Assembly: GCA_036245805.1 (NCBI GenBank)
Contig: BTRK01000005.1
Location: 1,798,001 to 1,862,000 of the forward strand
Origin: Pristionchus mayeri
Taxonomy: Eukaryota; Nematoda; Chromadorea; Rhabditida; Neodiplogasteridae
DNA: 64,000 bases
Direction of reading: 5' to 3'
Under the pieces are notes generated by a model that saw only the letters and a list, made by a program, of their open reading frames with translations, was not told the DNA's origin and made no database searches. This document shows, piece after piece, positions 34,526 through 47,494 of the stretch (positions are counted from its first letter, which is position 1; the number at the start of each line of letters is the position of its first letter). The position numbers were made by a program, and so were the translations under genes.

Positions 34526-36093
34526 TTAAGCTGGTGAGAGGACACACCCAAAATTAAGCTGGTGAGAGGGCACTCCCAAAATTAAGCTGGTGAGAGGACA
34601 CACCCAAAATTAAGCTGGTGAAAGGACACACCCAAAATTAAGCTGGTGAGAGGGCACTCCCAAAATTAAGCTGGTGAGAGGACACTCCCAAAATTAAGCT
34701 GGTGAGAGGACACACCCAAAATTAAGCTGGTGAGAGGGCACTCCCAAAGTTAAGCTGGTGAGAGGACACTCCCAAAGTTAAGCTGGTGAGAGGGCACTCC
34801 CAAAATTAGGTTGGTGAGAGGACACTCCCAAAATTAGGTTGGTGAGAGGACACTCCCAAAATTAGGTTGGTGAGAGGACACTCCCAAAATTAAGCTGGTG
34901 AGAGGACACTCCCAAAATTAAGCTGGTGAGAGGACACTCCCAAAATTAAGCTGGTGAGAGGACACACCCAAAATTAAGCTGGTGAGAGGACACACCCAAA
35001 ATTAAGCTGGTGAGAGGGCACTCCCAAAATTAAGCTGGTGAGAGGGCACTCCCAAAGTTAAGCTGGTGAGAGGACACACCCAAAATTAAGCTGGTGAAAG
35101 GACACACCCAAAATTAAGCTGGTGAGAGGGCACTCCCAAAATTAAGCTGGTGAGAGGACACTCCCAAAGTTAAGCTGGTGAGAGGACACTCCCAAAATTA
35201 GGTTGGTGAGAGGACACACCCAAAATTAGGTTGGTGAGAGGACACTCCCAAAATTAGGTTGGTGAGAGGACACACCCAAAATTAAGCTGGTGAGAGGACA
35301 CACCCAAAATTAAGCTGGTGAGAGGACACACCCAAAATTAAGCTGGTGAGAGGACACACCCATAATTAAGCTGGTGAGAGGACACACCCATAATTAAGCT
35401 GGTGAATTGGCACTCCCAAAATTAAGCTGGTGAGAGGACACTCCCAAAATTAGGTTGGTGAGAGGACACTCCCAAATTTAAGCTGGTGAGAGGACACTCC
35501 CAAAATTAAGCTGGTGAGAGGACACACCCAAAATTAAGCTGGTGAGAGGACACACCCAAAATTAAACTGGTGAGAGGACACTCCCAAATTTAAGCTGGCG
35601 AGAGGACACACCCAAAATTAAGCTGGTGAGAGGACACACCCAAAATTAAGCTGGTGAGAGGACACTACCAAAGTTAAGCTGGTGAGAGGACACTCCCAAA
35701 ATTAGGTTGGTGAGAGGACACTCCCAAAATTAGGTTGGTGAGAGGACACACCCAAAATTAAGCTGGTGAGAGGACACACCCAAAATTAAGCTGGTGAGAG
35801 GACACTCCCAAAGTTAAGCTGGTGAGAGGACACACCCAAAATTAAGCTGGTGAGAGGACACACCCATAATTAAGCTGGTGAGAGGGCACTCCCAAAATTA
35901 AGCTGGTGAGAGGACACTCCCAAAATTAAGCTGGTGAGAGGACACTCCCAAAATTAAGCTGGTGAGAGGGCGCTCCCAAAGTTAAGCTGGTGAGAGGGCA
36001 CTCCCAAAATTAAGCTGGTGAGAGGGCACTCCCAAAGTTAAGCTGGTGAGAGGACACTCCCAAAATTAGGTTGGTGAGAGGACACACCCAAAA

Positions 36094-36120
36094 TTAAGCT
36101 GGTGAGAGGACACACCAATA
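36094..36120 (+). repeat. 27-bp unit (one C lost), CACACCAATA
   Basis: This is the partner of the 27-bp unit at 34,499 within the 1,595-bp duplication. It has the same loss of one C, but ends AATA where the other has AATG. The shared deletion and the single difference fit one deletion event copied by duplication and then mutated once. Confidence 0.95.
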
Positions 36121-38668
36121 TTAAGCTGGTGAGAGGACACACCCAAAATTAAGCTGGTGAGAGGGCACTCCCAAAATTAAGCTGGTGAGAGGACACACCC
36201 AAAATTAAGCTGGTGAAAGGACACACCCAAAATTAAGCTGGTGAGAGGGCACTCCCAAAATTAAGCTGGTGAGAGGACACTCCCAAAATTAAGCTGGTGA
36301 GAGGACACTCCCAAAATTAAGCTGGTGAGAGGGCACTCCCAAAGTTAAGCTGGTGAGAGGGCACTCCCAAAATTAGGTTGGTGAGAGGACACTCCCAAAA
36401 TTAGGTTGGTGAGAGGACACTCCCAAAATTAGGTTGGTGAGAGGACACTCCCAAAATTAAGCTGGTGAGAGGACACTCCCAAAATTAAGCTGGTGAGAGG
36501 ACACTCCCAAAATTAAGCTGGTGAGAGGACACACCCAAAATTAAGCTGGTGAGAGGACACACCCAAAATTAAGCTGGTGAGAGGGCACTCCCAAAATTAA
36601 GCTGGTGAGAGGGCACTCCCAAAGTTAAGCTGGTGAGAGGACACACCCAAAATTAAGCTGGTGAAAGGACACACCCAAAATTAAGCTGGTGAGAGGGCAC
36701 TCCCAAAATTAAGCAGGTGAGAGGGCACTCCCAAAATTAAGCTGGTGAGAGGACACTCCCAAAGTTAAGCTGGTGAGAGGACACACCCAAAATTAAGCTG
36801 GTGAGAGGACACACCCATAATTAAGCTGGTGAGAGGGCACTCCCAAAATTAAGCTGGTGGGAGGACACTCCCAAAATTAGGTTGGTGAGAGGACACTCCC
36901 AAAATTAGGTTGGTGAGAGGACACTCCCAAAATTAGGTTGGTGAGAGGACACACCCAAAATTAAGCTGGTGAGAGGACACACCCAAAATTAAGCTGGTGA
37001 GAGGACACTCCCAAAGTTAAGCTGGTGAGAGGACACTCCCAAAATTAGGTTGGTGAGAGGACACTCCCAAAATTAGGTTGGTGAGAAGACACACCCAAAA
37101 TTAGGTTGGTGAGAGGACACTCCCAAAATTAGGTTGGTGAGAGGACACACCCAAAATTAAGCTGGTGAGAGGACACACCCAAAATTAAGCTGGTGAGAGG
37201 ACACACCCAAAATTAAGCTGGTAAGAGGACACACCCATAATTAAGCTGGTGAGAGGACACACCCATAATTAAGCTGGTGAATTGGCACTCCCAAAATTAA
37301 GCTGGTGAGAGGACACTCCCAAAATTAGGTTGGTGAGAGGACACTCCCAAAATTAGGTTGGTGAGAGGACACACCCAAAATTAAGCTGGTGAGAGGACAC
37401 ACCCAAAATTAAGCTGGTGAGAGGACACACCCAAAATTAAGCTGGTGAGAGGACACTCCCAAAATTAAGCTGGTGAGAGGGCACTGCCAAAGTTAAGCTG
37501 GTGAGAGGGCACTCCCAAAATTAAGCTGGTGAGAGGACACTCCCAAAATTAGGTTGGTGAGAGGACACTCCCAAAATTAGGTTGGTGAGAGGACACTCCC
37601 AAAGTTAAGCTGGTGAGAGGGCACTCCCAAAATTAAGCTGGTGAGAGGACACTCCCAAAATTAAGCTGGTGAAAGGACACACCCAAAATTAAGCTGGTGA
37701 GAGGACACACCCAAAATTAAGCTGGTGAGAGGGCACTCCCAAAGTTAAGCTGGTGAGAGGACACTCCCAAAATTAGGTTGGTGAGAGGACACTCCCAAAG
37801 TTAAGCTGGTGAGAGGGCACTCCCAAAATTAAGCTGGTGAGAGGGCACTCCCAAAATTAAGCTGGTGAGAGGGCACTCCCAAAGTTAAGCTGGTGAGAGG
37901 ACACTACCAAAGTTAAGCTGGTGAGAGGACACTCCCAAAATTAGGTTGGTGAGAGGACACTCCCAAAATTAGGTTGGTGAGAGGACACACCCAAAATTAA
38001 GCTGGTGAGAGGACACACCCAAAATTAAGCTGGTGAGAGGACACTCCCAAAGTTAAGCTGGTGAGAGGACACACCCAAAATTAAGCTGGTGAGAGGACAC
38101 ACCCATAATTAAGCTGGTGAGAGGACACTCCCAAAATTAGGTTGGTGAGAGGACACTCCCAAAATTAGGTTGGTGAGAGGACACACCCAAAATTAAGCTG
38201 GTGAGAGGACACTCCCAAAGTTAAGCTGGTGAGAGGACACTCCCAAAATTAGGTTGGTGAGAGGACACTCCCAAAATTAGGTTGGTGAGAGGACACACCC
38301 AAAATTAGGTTGGTGAGAGGACACTCCCAAAATTAGGTTGGTGAGAGGATACACCCAAAATTAAGCTTGTGAGAGGACACACCCAAAATTAAGCTGGTGA
38401 GAGGACACACCCAAAATTAAGCTGGTGAGAGGACACACCCATAATTAAGCTGGTGAGAGGACACACCCATAATTAAGCTGGTGAATTGGCACTCCCAAAA
38501 TTAAGCTGGTGAGAGGACACACCCAAAATTAAGCTGGTGAGAGGACACACCCAAAATTAAGCTGGTGAGAGGACACTCCCAAAATTAAGCTGGTGAGAGG
38601 GCACTCCCAAAATTAGGTTGGTGAGAGGACACTCCCAAAATTAAGCTGGTGAGAGGACACTCCCAAAA

Positions 38669-38697
38669 TTAAGCTGGTGAGAGGGCACTCCCAAAAA
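38669..38697 (+). repeat. 29-bp unit (five A), HOR copy 1
   Basis: The A run at positions 25-28 has five A in a GAGGGCACTCCC unit. The following unit carries GTGAAAGG. All six 29-bp units share this setting, so they descend from one insertion. This copy lies 185 bp after the boundary unit at 38,484. Confidence 0.95.
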
Positions 38698-40097
38698 TTA
38701 AGCTGGTGAAAGGACACACCCAAAATTAAGCTGGTGAGAGGACACACCCAAAATTAAGCTGGTGAGAGGACACACCCAAAATTAAGCTGGTGAGAGGACA
38801 CTCCCAAAATTAAGCTGGTGAGAGGGCACTGCCAAAGTTAAGCTGGTGAGAGGGCACTCCCAAAATTAAGCTGGTGAGAGGACACTCCCAAAATTAGGTT
38901 GGTGAGAGGACACTCCCAAAATTAGGTTGGTGAGAGGACACTCCCAAAGTTAAGCTGGTGAGAGGGCACTCCCAAAATTAAGCTGGTGAGAGGACACTCC
39001 CAAAATTAAGCTGGTGAAAGGACACACCCAAAATTAAGCTGGTGAGAGGACACACCCAAAATTAAGCTGGTGAGAGGGCACTCCCAAAGTTAAGCTGGTG
39101 AGAGGACACTCCCAAAATTAGGTTGGTGAGAGGACACTCCCAAAGTTAAGCTGGTGAGAGGGCACTCCCAAAATTAAGCTGGTGAGAGGGCACTCCCAAA
39201 ATTAAGCTGGTGAGAGGGCACTCCCAAAGTTAAGCTGGTGAGAGGGCACTCCCAAAATTAAGCTGGTGAGAGGTCACTACCAAAGTTAAGCTGGTGAGAG
39301 GACACTCCCAAAATTAGGTTGGTGAGAGGACACTCCCAAAATTAGGTTGGTGAGAGGACACACCCAAAATTAAGCTGGTGAGAGGACACACCCAAAATTA
39401 AGCTGGTGAGAGGACACTCCCAAAGTTAAGCTGGTGAGAGGACACACCCAAAATTAAGCTGGTGAGAGGACACACCCATAATTAAGCTGGTGAGAGGACA
39501 CTCCCAAAATTAGGTTGGTGAGAGGACACTCCCAAAATTAGGTTGGTGAGAGGACACACCCAAAATTAAGCTGGTGAGAGGACACTCCCAAAGTTAAGCT
39601 GGTGAGAGGACACTCCCAAAATTAGGTTGGTGAGAGGACACTCCCAAAATTAGGTTGGTGAGAGGACACACCCAAAATTAGGTTGGTGAGAGGACACTCC
39701 CAAAATTAGGTTGGTGAGAGGATACACCCAAAATTAAGCTTGTGAGAGGACACACCCAAAATTAAGCTGGTGAGAGGACACACCCAAAATTAAGCTGGTG
39801 AGAGGACACACCCATAATTAAGCTGGTGAGAGGACACACCCATAATTAAGCTGGTGAATTGGCACTCCCAAAATTAAGCTGGTGAGAGGACACACCCAAA
39901 ATTAAGCTGGTGAGAGGACACACCCAAAATTAAGCTGGTGAGAGGACACTCCCAAAATTAAGCTGGTGAGAGGGCACTCCCAAAGTTAAGCTGGTGAGAG
40001 GGCACTCCCAAAATTAAGCTGGTGAGAGGACACTCCCAAAATTAGGTTGGTGAGAGGACACTCCCAAAATTAAGCTGGTGAGAGGACACTCCCAAAA

Positions 40098-40126
40098 TTA
40101 AGCTGGTGAGAGGGCACTCCCAAAAA
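40098..40126 (+). repeat. 29-bp unit (five A), HOR copy 2
   Basis: Same A5 unit followed by GTGAAAGG, 1,429 bp after the previous one (51 units plus one base). It lies 241 bp after the boundary unit at 39,857, two units further than in copy 1. Confidence 0.95.
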
Positions 40127-41089
40127 TTAAGCTGGTGAAAGGACACACCCAAAATTAAGCTGGTGAGAGGACACACCCAAAATTAAGCTGGTGAGAGGGC
40201 ACTCCCAAAGTTAAGCTGGTGAGAGGACACTCCCAAAATTAGGTTGGTGAGAGGACACTCCCAAAGTTAAGCTGGTGAGAGGGCACTCCCAAAATTAAGC
40301 TGGTGAGAGGGCACTCCCAAAATTAAGCTGGTGAGAGGACACACCCATAATTAAGCTGGTGAGAGGACACTCCCAAAATTAGGTTGGTGAGAGGACACTC
40401 CCAAAATTAGGTTGGTGAGAGGACACTCCCAAAATTAAGCTGGTGAGAGGACACTCCCAAAATTAAGCTGGTGAGAGGGCACTCCCAAAATTAAGCTGGT
40501 GAAAGGACACACCCAAAATTAAGCTGGTGAGAGGACACTCCCAAAATTAGGTTGGTGAGAGGACACTCCCAAAATTAGGTTGGTGAGAGGACACACCCAA
40601 AATTAAGCTGGTGAGAGGACACACCCAAAATTAAGCTGGTGAGAGGACACTCCCAAAGTTAAGCTGGTGAGAGGACACACCCAAAATTAAGCTGGTGAGA
40701 GGACACACCCATAATTAAGCTGGTGAGAGGACACTCCCAAAATTAGGTTGGTGAGAGGACACTCCCAAAATTAGGTTGGTGAGAGGACACACCCAAAATT
40801 AAGCTGGTGAGAGGACACTCCCAAAGTTAAGCTGGTGAGAGGACACTCCCAAAATTAGGTTGGTGAGAGGACACTCCCAAAATTAGGTTGGTGAGAGGAC
40901 ACACCCAAAATTAGGTTGGTGAGAGGACACTCCCAAAATTAGGTTGGTGAGAGGATACACCCAAAATTAAGCTTGTGAGAGGACACACCCAAAATTAAGC
41001 TGGTGAGAGGACACACCCAAAATTAAGCTGGTGAGAGGACACACCCATAATTAAGCTGGTGAGAGGACACACCCATAATTAAGCTGGTG

Positions 41090-41120
41090 AATTGGCACTC
41101 CCAAACATAAGCTGGTGAGA
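41090..41120 (+). repeat. Private AAACATAAG unit
   Basis: Bases 41,106-41,107 read CA where all other units seen have AT, changing AAAATTAAG to AAACATAAG. It sits in the boundary unit at the start of the truncated 588-bp HOR. The equivalent position in the second 5.49-kb copy (5,463 bp later) is normal, so the change came after that duplication or is a consensus error. It also removes the - strand TAA from this unit. Confidence 0.8.
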
Positions 41121-41918
41121 GGACACTCCCAAAATTAAGCTGGTGAGAGGACACTCCCAAAATTAGGTTGGTGAGAGGACACACCCAAAATTAAGCTGGT
41201 GAGAGGACACACCCAAAATTAAGCTGGTGAGAGGACACACCCAAAATTAGGTTGGTGAGAGGACACACCCAAAATTAAGCTGGTGAGAGGACACACCCAA
41301 AATTAAGCTGGTGAGAGGACACTCCCAAAATTAGGTTGGTGAGAGGACACACCCAAAATTAAGCTGGTGAGAGGACACACCCAAAATTAAGCTGGTGAGA
41401 GGACACACCCAAAATTAGGTTGGTGAGAGGACACACCCAAAATTAAGCTGGTGAGAGGACGCACCCAAAATTAAGCTGGTGAGAGGACACTCCCAAAATT
41501 AAGCTGGTGAGAGGACACTCCCAAAATTAGGTTGGTGAGAGGACACTCCCAAAATTAGGTTGGTGAGAGGACACTCCCAAAATTAGGTTGGTGAGAGGAC
41601 ACACCCAAAATTAAGCTGGTGAGAGGACACACCCATAATTAAGCTGGTGAGAGGACACACCCATAATTAAGCTGGTGAATTGGCACTCCCAAAATTAAGC
41701 TGGTGAGAGGACACACCCAAAATTAAGCTGGTGAGAGGACACACCCAAAATTAAGCTGGTGAGAGGACACTCCCAAAATTAAGCTGGTGAGAGGGCACTC
41801 CCAAAGTTAAGCTGGTGAGAGGGCACTCCCAAAATTAAGCTGGTGAGAGGACACTCCCAAAATTAGGTTGGTGAGAGGACACTCCCAAAATTAAGCTGGT
41901 GAGAGGACACTCCCAAAA

Positions 41919-41947
41919 TTAAGCTGGTGAGAGGGCACTCCCAAAAA
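41919..41947 (+). repeat. 29-bp unit (five A), HOR copy 3
   Basis: Same A5 unit, 1,821 bp after the previous one and 241 bp after the boundary unit at 41,678. The 41,090 HOR between them lacks an A5 unit and is only 588 bp long, a truncated form. Confidence 0.95.
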
Positions 41948-44159
41948 TTAAGCTGGTGAAAGGACACACCCAAAATTAAGCTGGTGAGAGGACACACCCA
42001 AAATTAAGCTGGTGAGAGGGCACTCCCAAAGTTAAGCTGGTGAGAGGACACTCCCAAAATTAGGTTGGTGAGAGGACACTCCCAAAGTTAAGCTGGTGAG
42101 AGGGCACTCCCAAAATTAAGCTGGTGAGAGGGCACTCCCAAAATTAAGCTGGTGAGAGGACACACCCATAATTAAGCTGGTGAGAGGACACTCCCAAAAT
42201 TAGGTTGGTGAGAGGACACTCCCAAAATTAGGTTGGTGAGAGGACACTCCCAAAATTAAGCTGGTGAGAGGACACTCCCAAAATTAAGCTGGTGAGAGGG
42301 CACTCCCAAAATTAAGCTGGTGAAAGGACACACCCAAAATTAAGCTGGTGAGAGGACACTCCCAAAATTAGGTTGGTGAGAGGACACTCCCAAAATTAGG
42401 TTGGTGAGAGGACACACCCAAAATTAAGCTGGTGAGAGGACACACCCAAAATTAAGCTGGTGAGAGGACACTCCCAAAGTTAAGCTGGTGAGAGGACACA
42501 CCCAAAATTAAGCTGGTGAGAGGACACACCCATAATTAAGCTGGTGAGAGGACACTCCCAAAATTAGGTTGGTGAGAGGACACTCCCAAAATTAGGTTGG
42601 TGAGAGGACACACCCAAAATTAAGCTGGTGAGAGGACACTCCCAAAGTTAAGCTGGTGAGAGGACACTCCCAAAATTAGGTTGGTGAGAGGACACTCCCA
42701 AAATTAGGTTGGTGAGAGGACACACCCAAAATTAGGTTGGTGAGAGGACACTCCCAAAATTAGGTTGGTGAGAGGATACACCCAAAATTAAGCTTGTGAG
42801 AGGACACACCCAAAATTAAGCTGGTGAGAGGACACACCCAAAATTAAGCTGGTGAGAGGACACACCCATAATTAAGCTGGTGAGAGGACACACCCATAAT
42901 TAAGCTGGTGAATTGGCACTCCCAAAATTAAGCTGGTGAGAGGACACTCCCAAAATTAAGCTGGTGAGAGGACACTCCCAAAATTAGGTTGGTGAGAGGA
43001 CACACCCAAAATTAAGCTGGTGAGAGGACACACCCAAAATTAAGCTGGTGAGAGGACACACCCAAAATTAGGTTGGTGAGAGGACACACCCAAAATTAAG
43101 CTGGTGAGAGGACACACCCAAAATTAAGCTGGTGAGAGGACACTCCCAAAATTAAGCTGGTGAAAGGACACACCCAAAATTAAGCTGGTGAGAGGACACA
43201 CCCAAAATTAAGCTGGTGAGAGGGCACTCCCAAAGTTAAGCTGGTGAGAGGACACTCCCAAAATTAGGTTGGTGAGAGGACACTCCCAAAGTTAAGCTGG
43301 TGAGAGGGCACTCCCAAAATTAAGCTGGTGAGAGGGCACTCCCAAAATTAAGCTGGTGAGAGGGCACTCCCAAAGTTAAGCTGGTGAGAGGACACTACCA
43401 AAGTTAAGCTGGTGAGAGGACACTCCCAAAATTAGGTTGGTGAGAGGACACTCCCAAAATTAGGTTGGTGAGAGGACACACCCAAAATTAAGCTGGTGAG
43501 AGGACACACCCAAAATTAAGCTGGTGAGAGGACACTCCCAAAGTTAAGCTGGTGAGAGGACACACCCAAAATTAAGCTGGTGAGAGGACACACCCATAAT
43601 TAAGCTGGTGAGAGGACACTCCCAAAATTAGGTTGGTGAGAGGACACTCCCAAAATTAGGTTGGTGAGAGGACACACCCAAAATTAAGCTGGTGAGAGGA
43701 CACTCCCAAAGTTAAGCTGGTGAGAGGACACTCCCAAAATTAGGTTGGTGAGAGGACACTCCCAAAATTAGGTTGGTGAGAGGACACACCCAAAATTAGG
43801 TTGGTGAGAGGACACTCCCAAAATTAGGTTGGTGAGAGGATACACCCAAAATTAAGCTTGTGAGAGGACACACCCAAAATTAAGCTGGTGAGAGGACACA
43901 CCCAAAATTAAGCTGGTGAGAGGACACACCCATAATTAAGCTGGTGAGAGGACACACCCATAATTAAGCTGGTGAATTGGCACTCCCAAAATTAAGCTGG
44001 TGAGAGGACACACCCAAAATTAAGCTGGTGAGAGGACACACCCAAAATTAAGCTGGTGAGAGGACACTCCCAAAATTAAGCTGGTGAGAGGGCACTCCCA
44101 AAATTAGGTTGGTGAGAGGACACTCCCAAAATTAAGCTGGTGAGAGGACACTCCCAAAA

Positions 44160-44188
44160 TTAAGCTGGTGAGAGGGCACTCCCAAAAA
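44160..44188 (+). repeat. 29-bp unit (five A), partner of 38,669
   Basis: This lies 5,491 bp after the unit at 38,669 and is its copy in the second 5.49-kb segment. It is again 185 bp after its boundary unit (43,975) and is followed by GTGAAAGG. Confidence 0.95.
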
Positions 44189-45560
44189 TTAAGCTGGTGA
44201 AAGGACACACCCAAAATTAAGCTGGTGAGAGGACACACCCAAAATTAAGCTGGTGAGAGGACACACCCAAAATTAAGCTGGTGAGAGGACACTCCCAAAA
44301 TTAAGCTGGTGAGAGGGCACTGCCAAAGTTAAGCTGGTGAGAGGGCACTCCCAAAATTAAGCTGGTGAGAGGACACTCCCAAAATTAGGTTGGTGAGAGG
44401 ACACTCCCAAAATTAGGTTGGTGAGAGGACACTCCCAAAGTTAAGCTGGTGAGAGGGCACTCCCAAAATTAAGCTGGTGAGAGGACACTCCCAAAATTAA
44501 GCTGGTGAAAGGACACACCCAAAATTAAGCTGGTGAGAGGACACACCCAAAATTAAGCTGGTGAGAGGGCACTCCCAAAGTTAAGCTGGTGAGAGGACAC
44601 TCCCAAAATTAGGTTGGTGAGAGGACACTCCCAAAGTTAAGCTGGTGAGAGGGCACTCCCAAAATTAAGCTGGTGAGAGGGCACTCCCAAAGTTAAGCTG
44701 GTGAGAGGGCACTCCCAAAATTAAGCTGGTGAGAGGTCACTACCAAAGTTAAGCTGGTGAGAGGACACTCCCAAAATTAGGTTGGTGAGAGGACACTCCC
44801 AAAATTAGGTTGGTGAGAGGACACACCCAAAATTAAGCTGGTGAGAGGACACACCCAAAATTAAGCTGGTGAGAGGACACTCCCAAAGTTAAGCTGGTGA
44901 GAGGACACACCCAAAATTAAGCTGGTGAGAGGACACACCCATAATTAAGCTGGTGAGAGGACACTCCCAAAATTAGGTTGGTGAGAGGACACTCCCAAAA
45001 TTAGGTTGGTGAGAGGACACACCCAAAATTAAGCTGGTGAGAGGACACTCCCAAAGTTAAGCTGGTGAGAGGACACTCCCAAAATTAGGTTGGTGAGAGG
45101 ACACTCCCAAAATTAGGTTGGTGAGAGGACACACCCAAAATTAGGTTGGTGAGAGGACACTCCCAAAATTAGGTTGGTGAGAGGATACACCCAAAATTAA
45201 GCTTGTGAGAGGACACACCCAAAATTAAGCTGGTGAGAGGACACACCCAAAATTAAGCTGGTGAGAGGACACACCCATAATTAAGCTGGTGAGAGGACAC
45301 ACCCATAATTAAGCTGGTGAATTGGCACTCCCAAAATTAAGCTGGTGAGAGGACACACCCAAAATTAAGCTGGTGAGAGGACACACCCAAAATTAAGCTG
45401 GTGAGAGGACACTCCCAAAATTAAGCTGGTGAGAGGGCACTCCCAAAGTTAAGCTGGTGAGAGGGCACTCCCAAAATTAAGCTGGTGAGAGGACACTCCC
45501 AAAATTAGGTTGGTGAGAGGACACTCCCAAAATTAAGCTGGTGAGAGGACACTCCCAAAA

Positions 45561-45589
45561 TTAAGCTGGTGAGAGGGCACTCCCAAAAA
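45561..45589 (+). repeat. 29-bp unit (five A), partner of 40,098
   Basis: This lies 5,463 bp after the unit at 40,098. The change of offset from 5,491 to 5,463 between this pair and the preceding one places a one-unit loss between them, near 44,680. Confidence 0.95.
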
Positions 45590-47381
45590 TTAAGCTGGTG
45601 AAAGGACACACCCAAAATTAAGCTGGTGAGAGGACACACCCAAAATTAAGCTGGTGAGAGGGCACTCCCAAAGTTAAGCTGGTGAGAGGACACTCCCAAA
45701 ATTAGGTTGGTGAGAGGACACTCCCAAAGTTAAGCTGGTGAGAGGGCACTCCCAAAATTAAGCTGGTGAGAGGGCACTCCCAAAATTAAGCTGGTGAGAG
45801 GACACACCCATAATTAAGCTGGTGAGAGGACACTCCCAAAATTAGGTTGGTGAGAGGACACTCCCAAAATTAGGTTGGTGAGAGGACACTCCCAAAATTA
45901 AGCTGGTGAGAGGACACTCCCAAAATTAAGCTGGTGAGAGGGCACTCCCAAAATTAAGCTGGTGAAAGGACACACCCAAAATTAAGCTGGTGAGAGGACA
46001 CTCCCAAAATTAGGTTGGTGAGAGGACACTCCCAAAATTAGGTTGGTGAGAGGACACACCCAAAATTAAGCTGGTGAGAGGACACACCCAAAATTAAGCT
46101 GGTGAGAGGACACTCCCAAAGTTAAGCTGGTGAGAGGACACACCCAAAATTAAGCTGGTGAGAGGACACACCCATAATTAAGCTGGTGAGAGGACACTCC
46201 CAAAATTAGGTTGGTGAGAGGACACTCCCAAAATTAGGTTGGTGAGAGGACACACCCAAAATTAAGCTGGTGAGAGGACACTCCCAAAGTTAAGCTGGTG
46301 AGAGGACACTCCCAAAATTAGGTTGGTGAGAGGACACTCCCAAAATTAGGTTGGTGAGAGGACACACCCAAAATTAGGTTGGTGAGAGGACACTCCCAAA
46401 ATTAGGTTGGTGAGAGGATACACCCAAAATTAAGCTTGTGAGAGGACACACCCAAAATTAAGCTGGTGAGAGGACACACCCAAAATTAAGCTGGTGAGAG
46501 GACACACCCATAATTAAGCTGGTGAGAGGACACACCCATAATTAAGCTGGTGAATTGGCACTCCCAAAATTAAGCTGGTGAGAGGACACTCCCAAAATTA
46601 AGCTGGTGAGAGGACACTCCCAAAATTAGGTTGGTGAGAGGACACACCCAAAATTAAGCTGGTGAGAGGACACACCCAAAATTAAGCTGGTGAGAGGACA
46701 CACCCAAAATTAGGTTGGTGAGAGGACACACCCAAAATTAAGCTGGTGAGAGGACACACCCAAAATTAAGCTGGTGAGAGGACACTCCCAAAATTAGGTT
46801 GGTGAGAGGACACACCCAAAATTAAGCTGGTGAGAGGACACACCCAAAATTAAGCTGGTGAGAGGACACACCCAAAATTAGGTTGGTGAGAGGACACACC
46901 CAAAATTAAGCTGGTGAGAGGACGCACCCAAAATTAAGCTGGTGAGAGGACACTCCCAAAATTAAGCTGGTGAGAGGACACTCCCAAAATTAGGTTGGTG
47001 AGAGGACACTCCCAAAATTAGGTTGGTGAGAGGACACTCCCAAAATTAGGTTGGTGAGAGGACACACCCAAAATTAAGCTGGTGAGAGGACACACCCATA
47101 ATTAAGCTGGTGAGAGGACACACCCATAATTAAGCTGGTGAATTGGCACTCCCAAAATTAAGCTGGTGAGAGGACACACCCAAAATTAAGCTGGTGAGAG
47201 GACACACCCAAAATTAAGCTGGTGAGAGGACACTCCCAAAATTAAGCTGGTGAGAGGGCACTCCCAAAGTTAAGCTGGTGAGAGGGCACTCCCAAAATTA
47301 AGCTGGTGAGAGGACACTCCCAAAATTAGGTTGGTGAGAGGACACTCCCAAAATTAAGCTGGTGAGAGGACACTCCCAAAA

Positions 47382-47410
47382 TTAAGCTGGTGAGAGGGCA
47401 CTCCCAAAAA
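47382..47410 (+). repeat. 29-bp unit (five A), partner of 41,919
   Basis: This lies 5,463 bp after the unit at 41,919 and is the last 29-bp unit in the window. The HORs to its right carry the equivalent GAGGGCACT then GTGAAAGG pair with the normal four A. Confidence 0.95.
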
Positions 47411-47494
47411 TTAAGCTGGTGAAAGGACACACCCAAAATTAAGCTGGTGAGAGGACACACCCAAAATTAAGCTGGTGAGAGGGCACTCCCAAAG

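Larger units (their letters stand above)
33581..36724 (+). repeat. 1,595-bp tandem duplication carrying the 27-bp unit
   Basis: Copy one is 33,581-35,175 and copy two is 35,176 to about 36,724. The offset is 1,595 bp, which is 57 units minus one base. Shared private marks are the GTGAATTGG boundary (33,810 and 35,405), AATTAAACTGG, TGGCGAGAGG (34,001 and 35,596), GGGCGCTC (34,376 and 35,971) and the 27-bp unit (34,499 and 36,094). Copy two has lost one whole unit: a CTCCCAAAGTT unit near 34,765-34,795 in copy one has no partner, after which the offset falls to 1,567 bp. The 27-bp units differ by one base (CAATG against CAATA). A CACAGCC change near 34,267 and an AAGCAGG change near 36,715 are private to one copy. 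Confidence 0.88.
32118..37625 (+). repeat. Array domain V: GTGAATTGG-bounded HORs of 43-67 units, with 27-bp units
   Basis: Boundary units at 32,130, 33,810, 35,405 and 37,280 give intervals of 1,680, 1,595 and 1,875 bp. The 1,595 and 1,875 intervals are one base short of whole units because each contains one 27-bp unit. Rare shared marks show descent by duplication. GAGGGCGCTC is at 32,528, 34,376 and 35,971. AATTAAACTGG is near 33,970 and 35,565, and TGGCGAGAGG at 34,001 and 35,596. GGTGGGAGG at 33,390 and 36,860 are 3,470 bp apart, the same offset as boundaries 33,810 and 37,280. Confidence 0.85.
37626..43116 (+). repeat. Copy 1 of 5.49-kb tandem segmental duplication
   Basis: This 5,491-bp segment (196 units plus three extra bases) is followed directly by its near-copy. 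The left edge is set by G/A and T/A differences at 37,621 and 37,625 against 43,112 and 43,116. It contains three 29-bp units (38,669, 40,098 and 41,919), HindIII-type AAGCTT units at 38,368, 39,741, 40,974 and 42,795, and boundary units at 38,484, 39,857, 41,090, 41,678 and 42,911. A private two-base change, AT to CA at 41,106-41,107, is absent from copy two. Relative to copy two it has one extra GAGGGCACT unit near 39,180-39,210. Confidence 0.92.

Noticed and set aside
34499..36120. Frameshift-type sequencing errors at the 27-bp units
   Set aside because: The same deletion appears in two copies with the same neighbouring marks 1,595 bp apart, so a random consensus error is less likely than inheritance. 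Raw reads would settle it.
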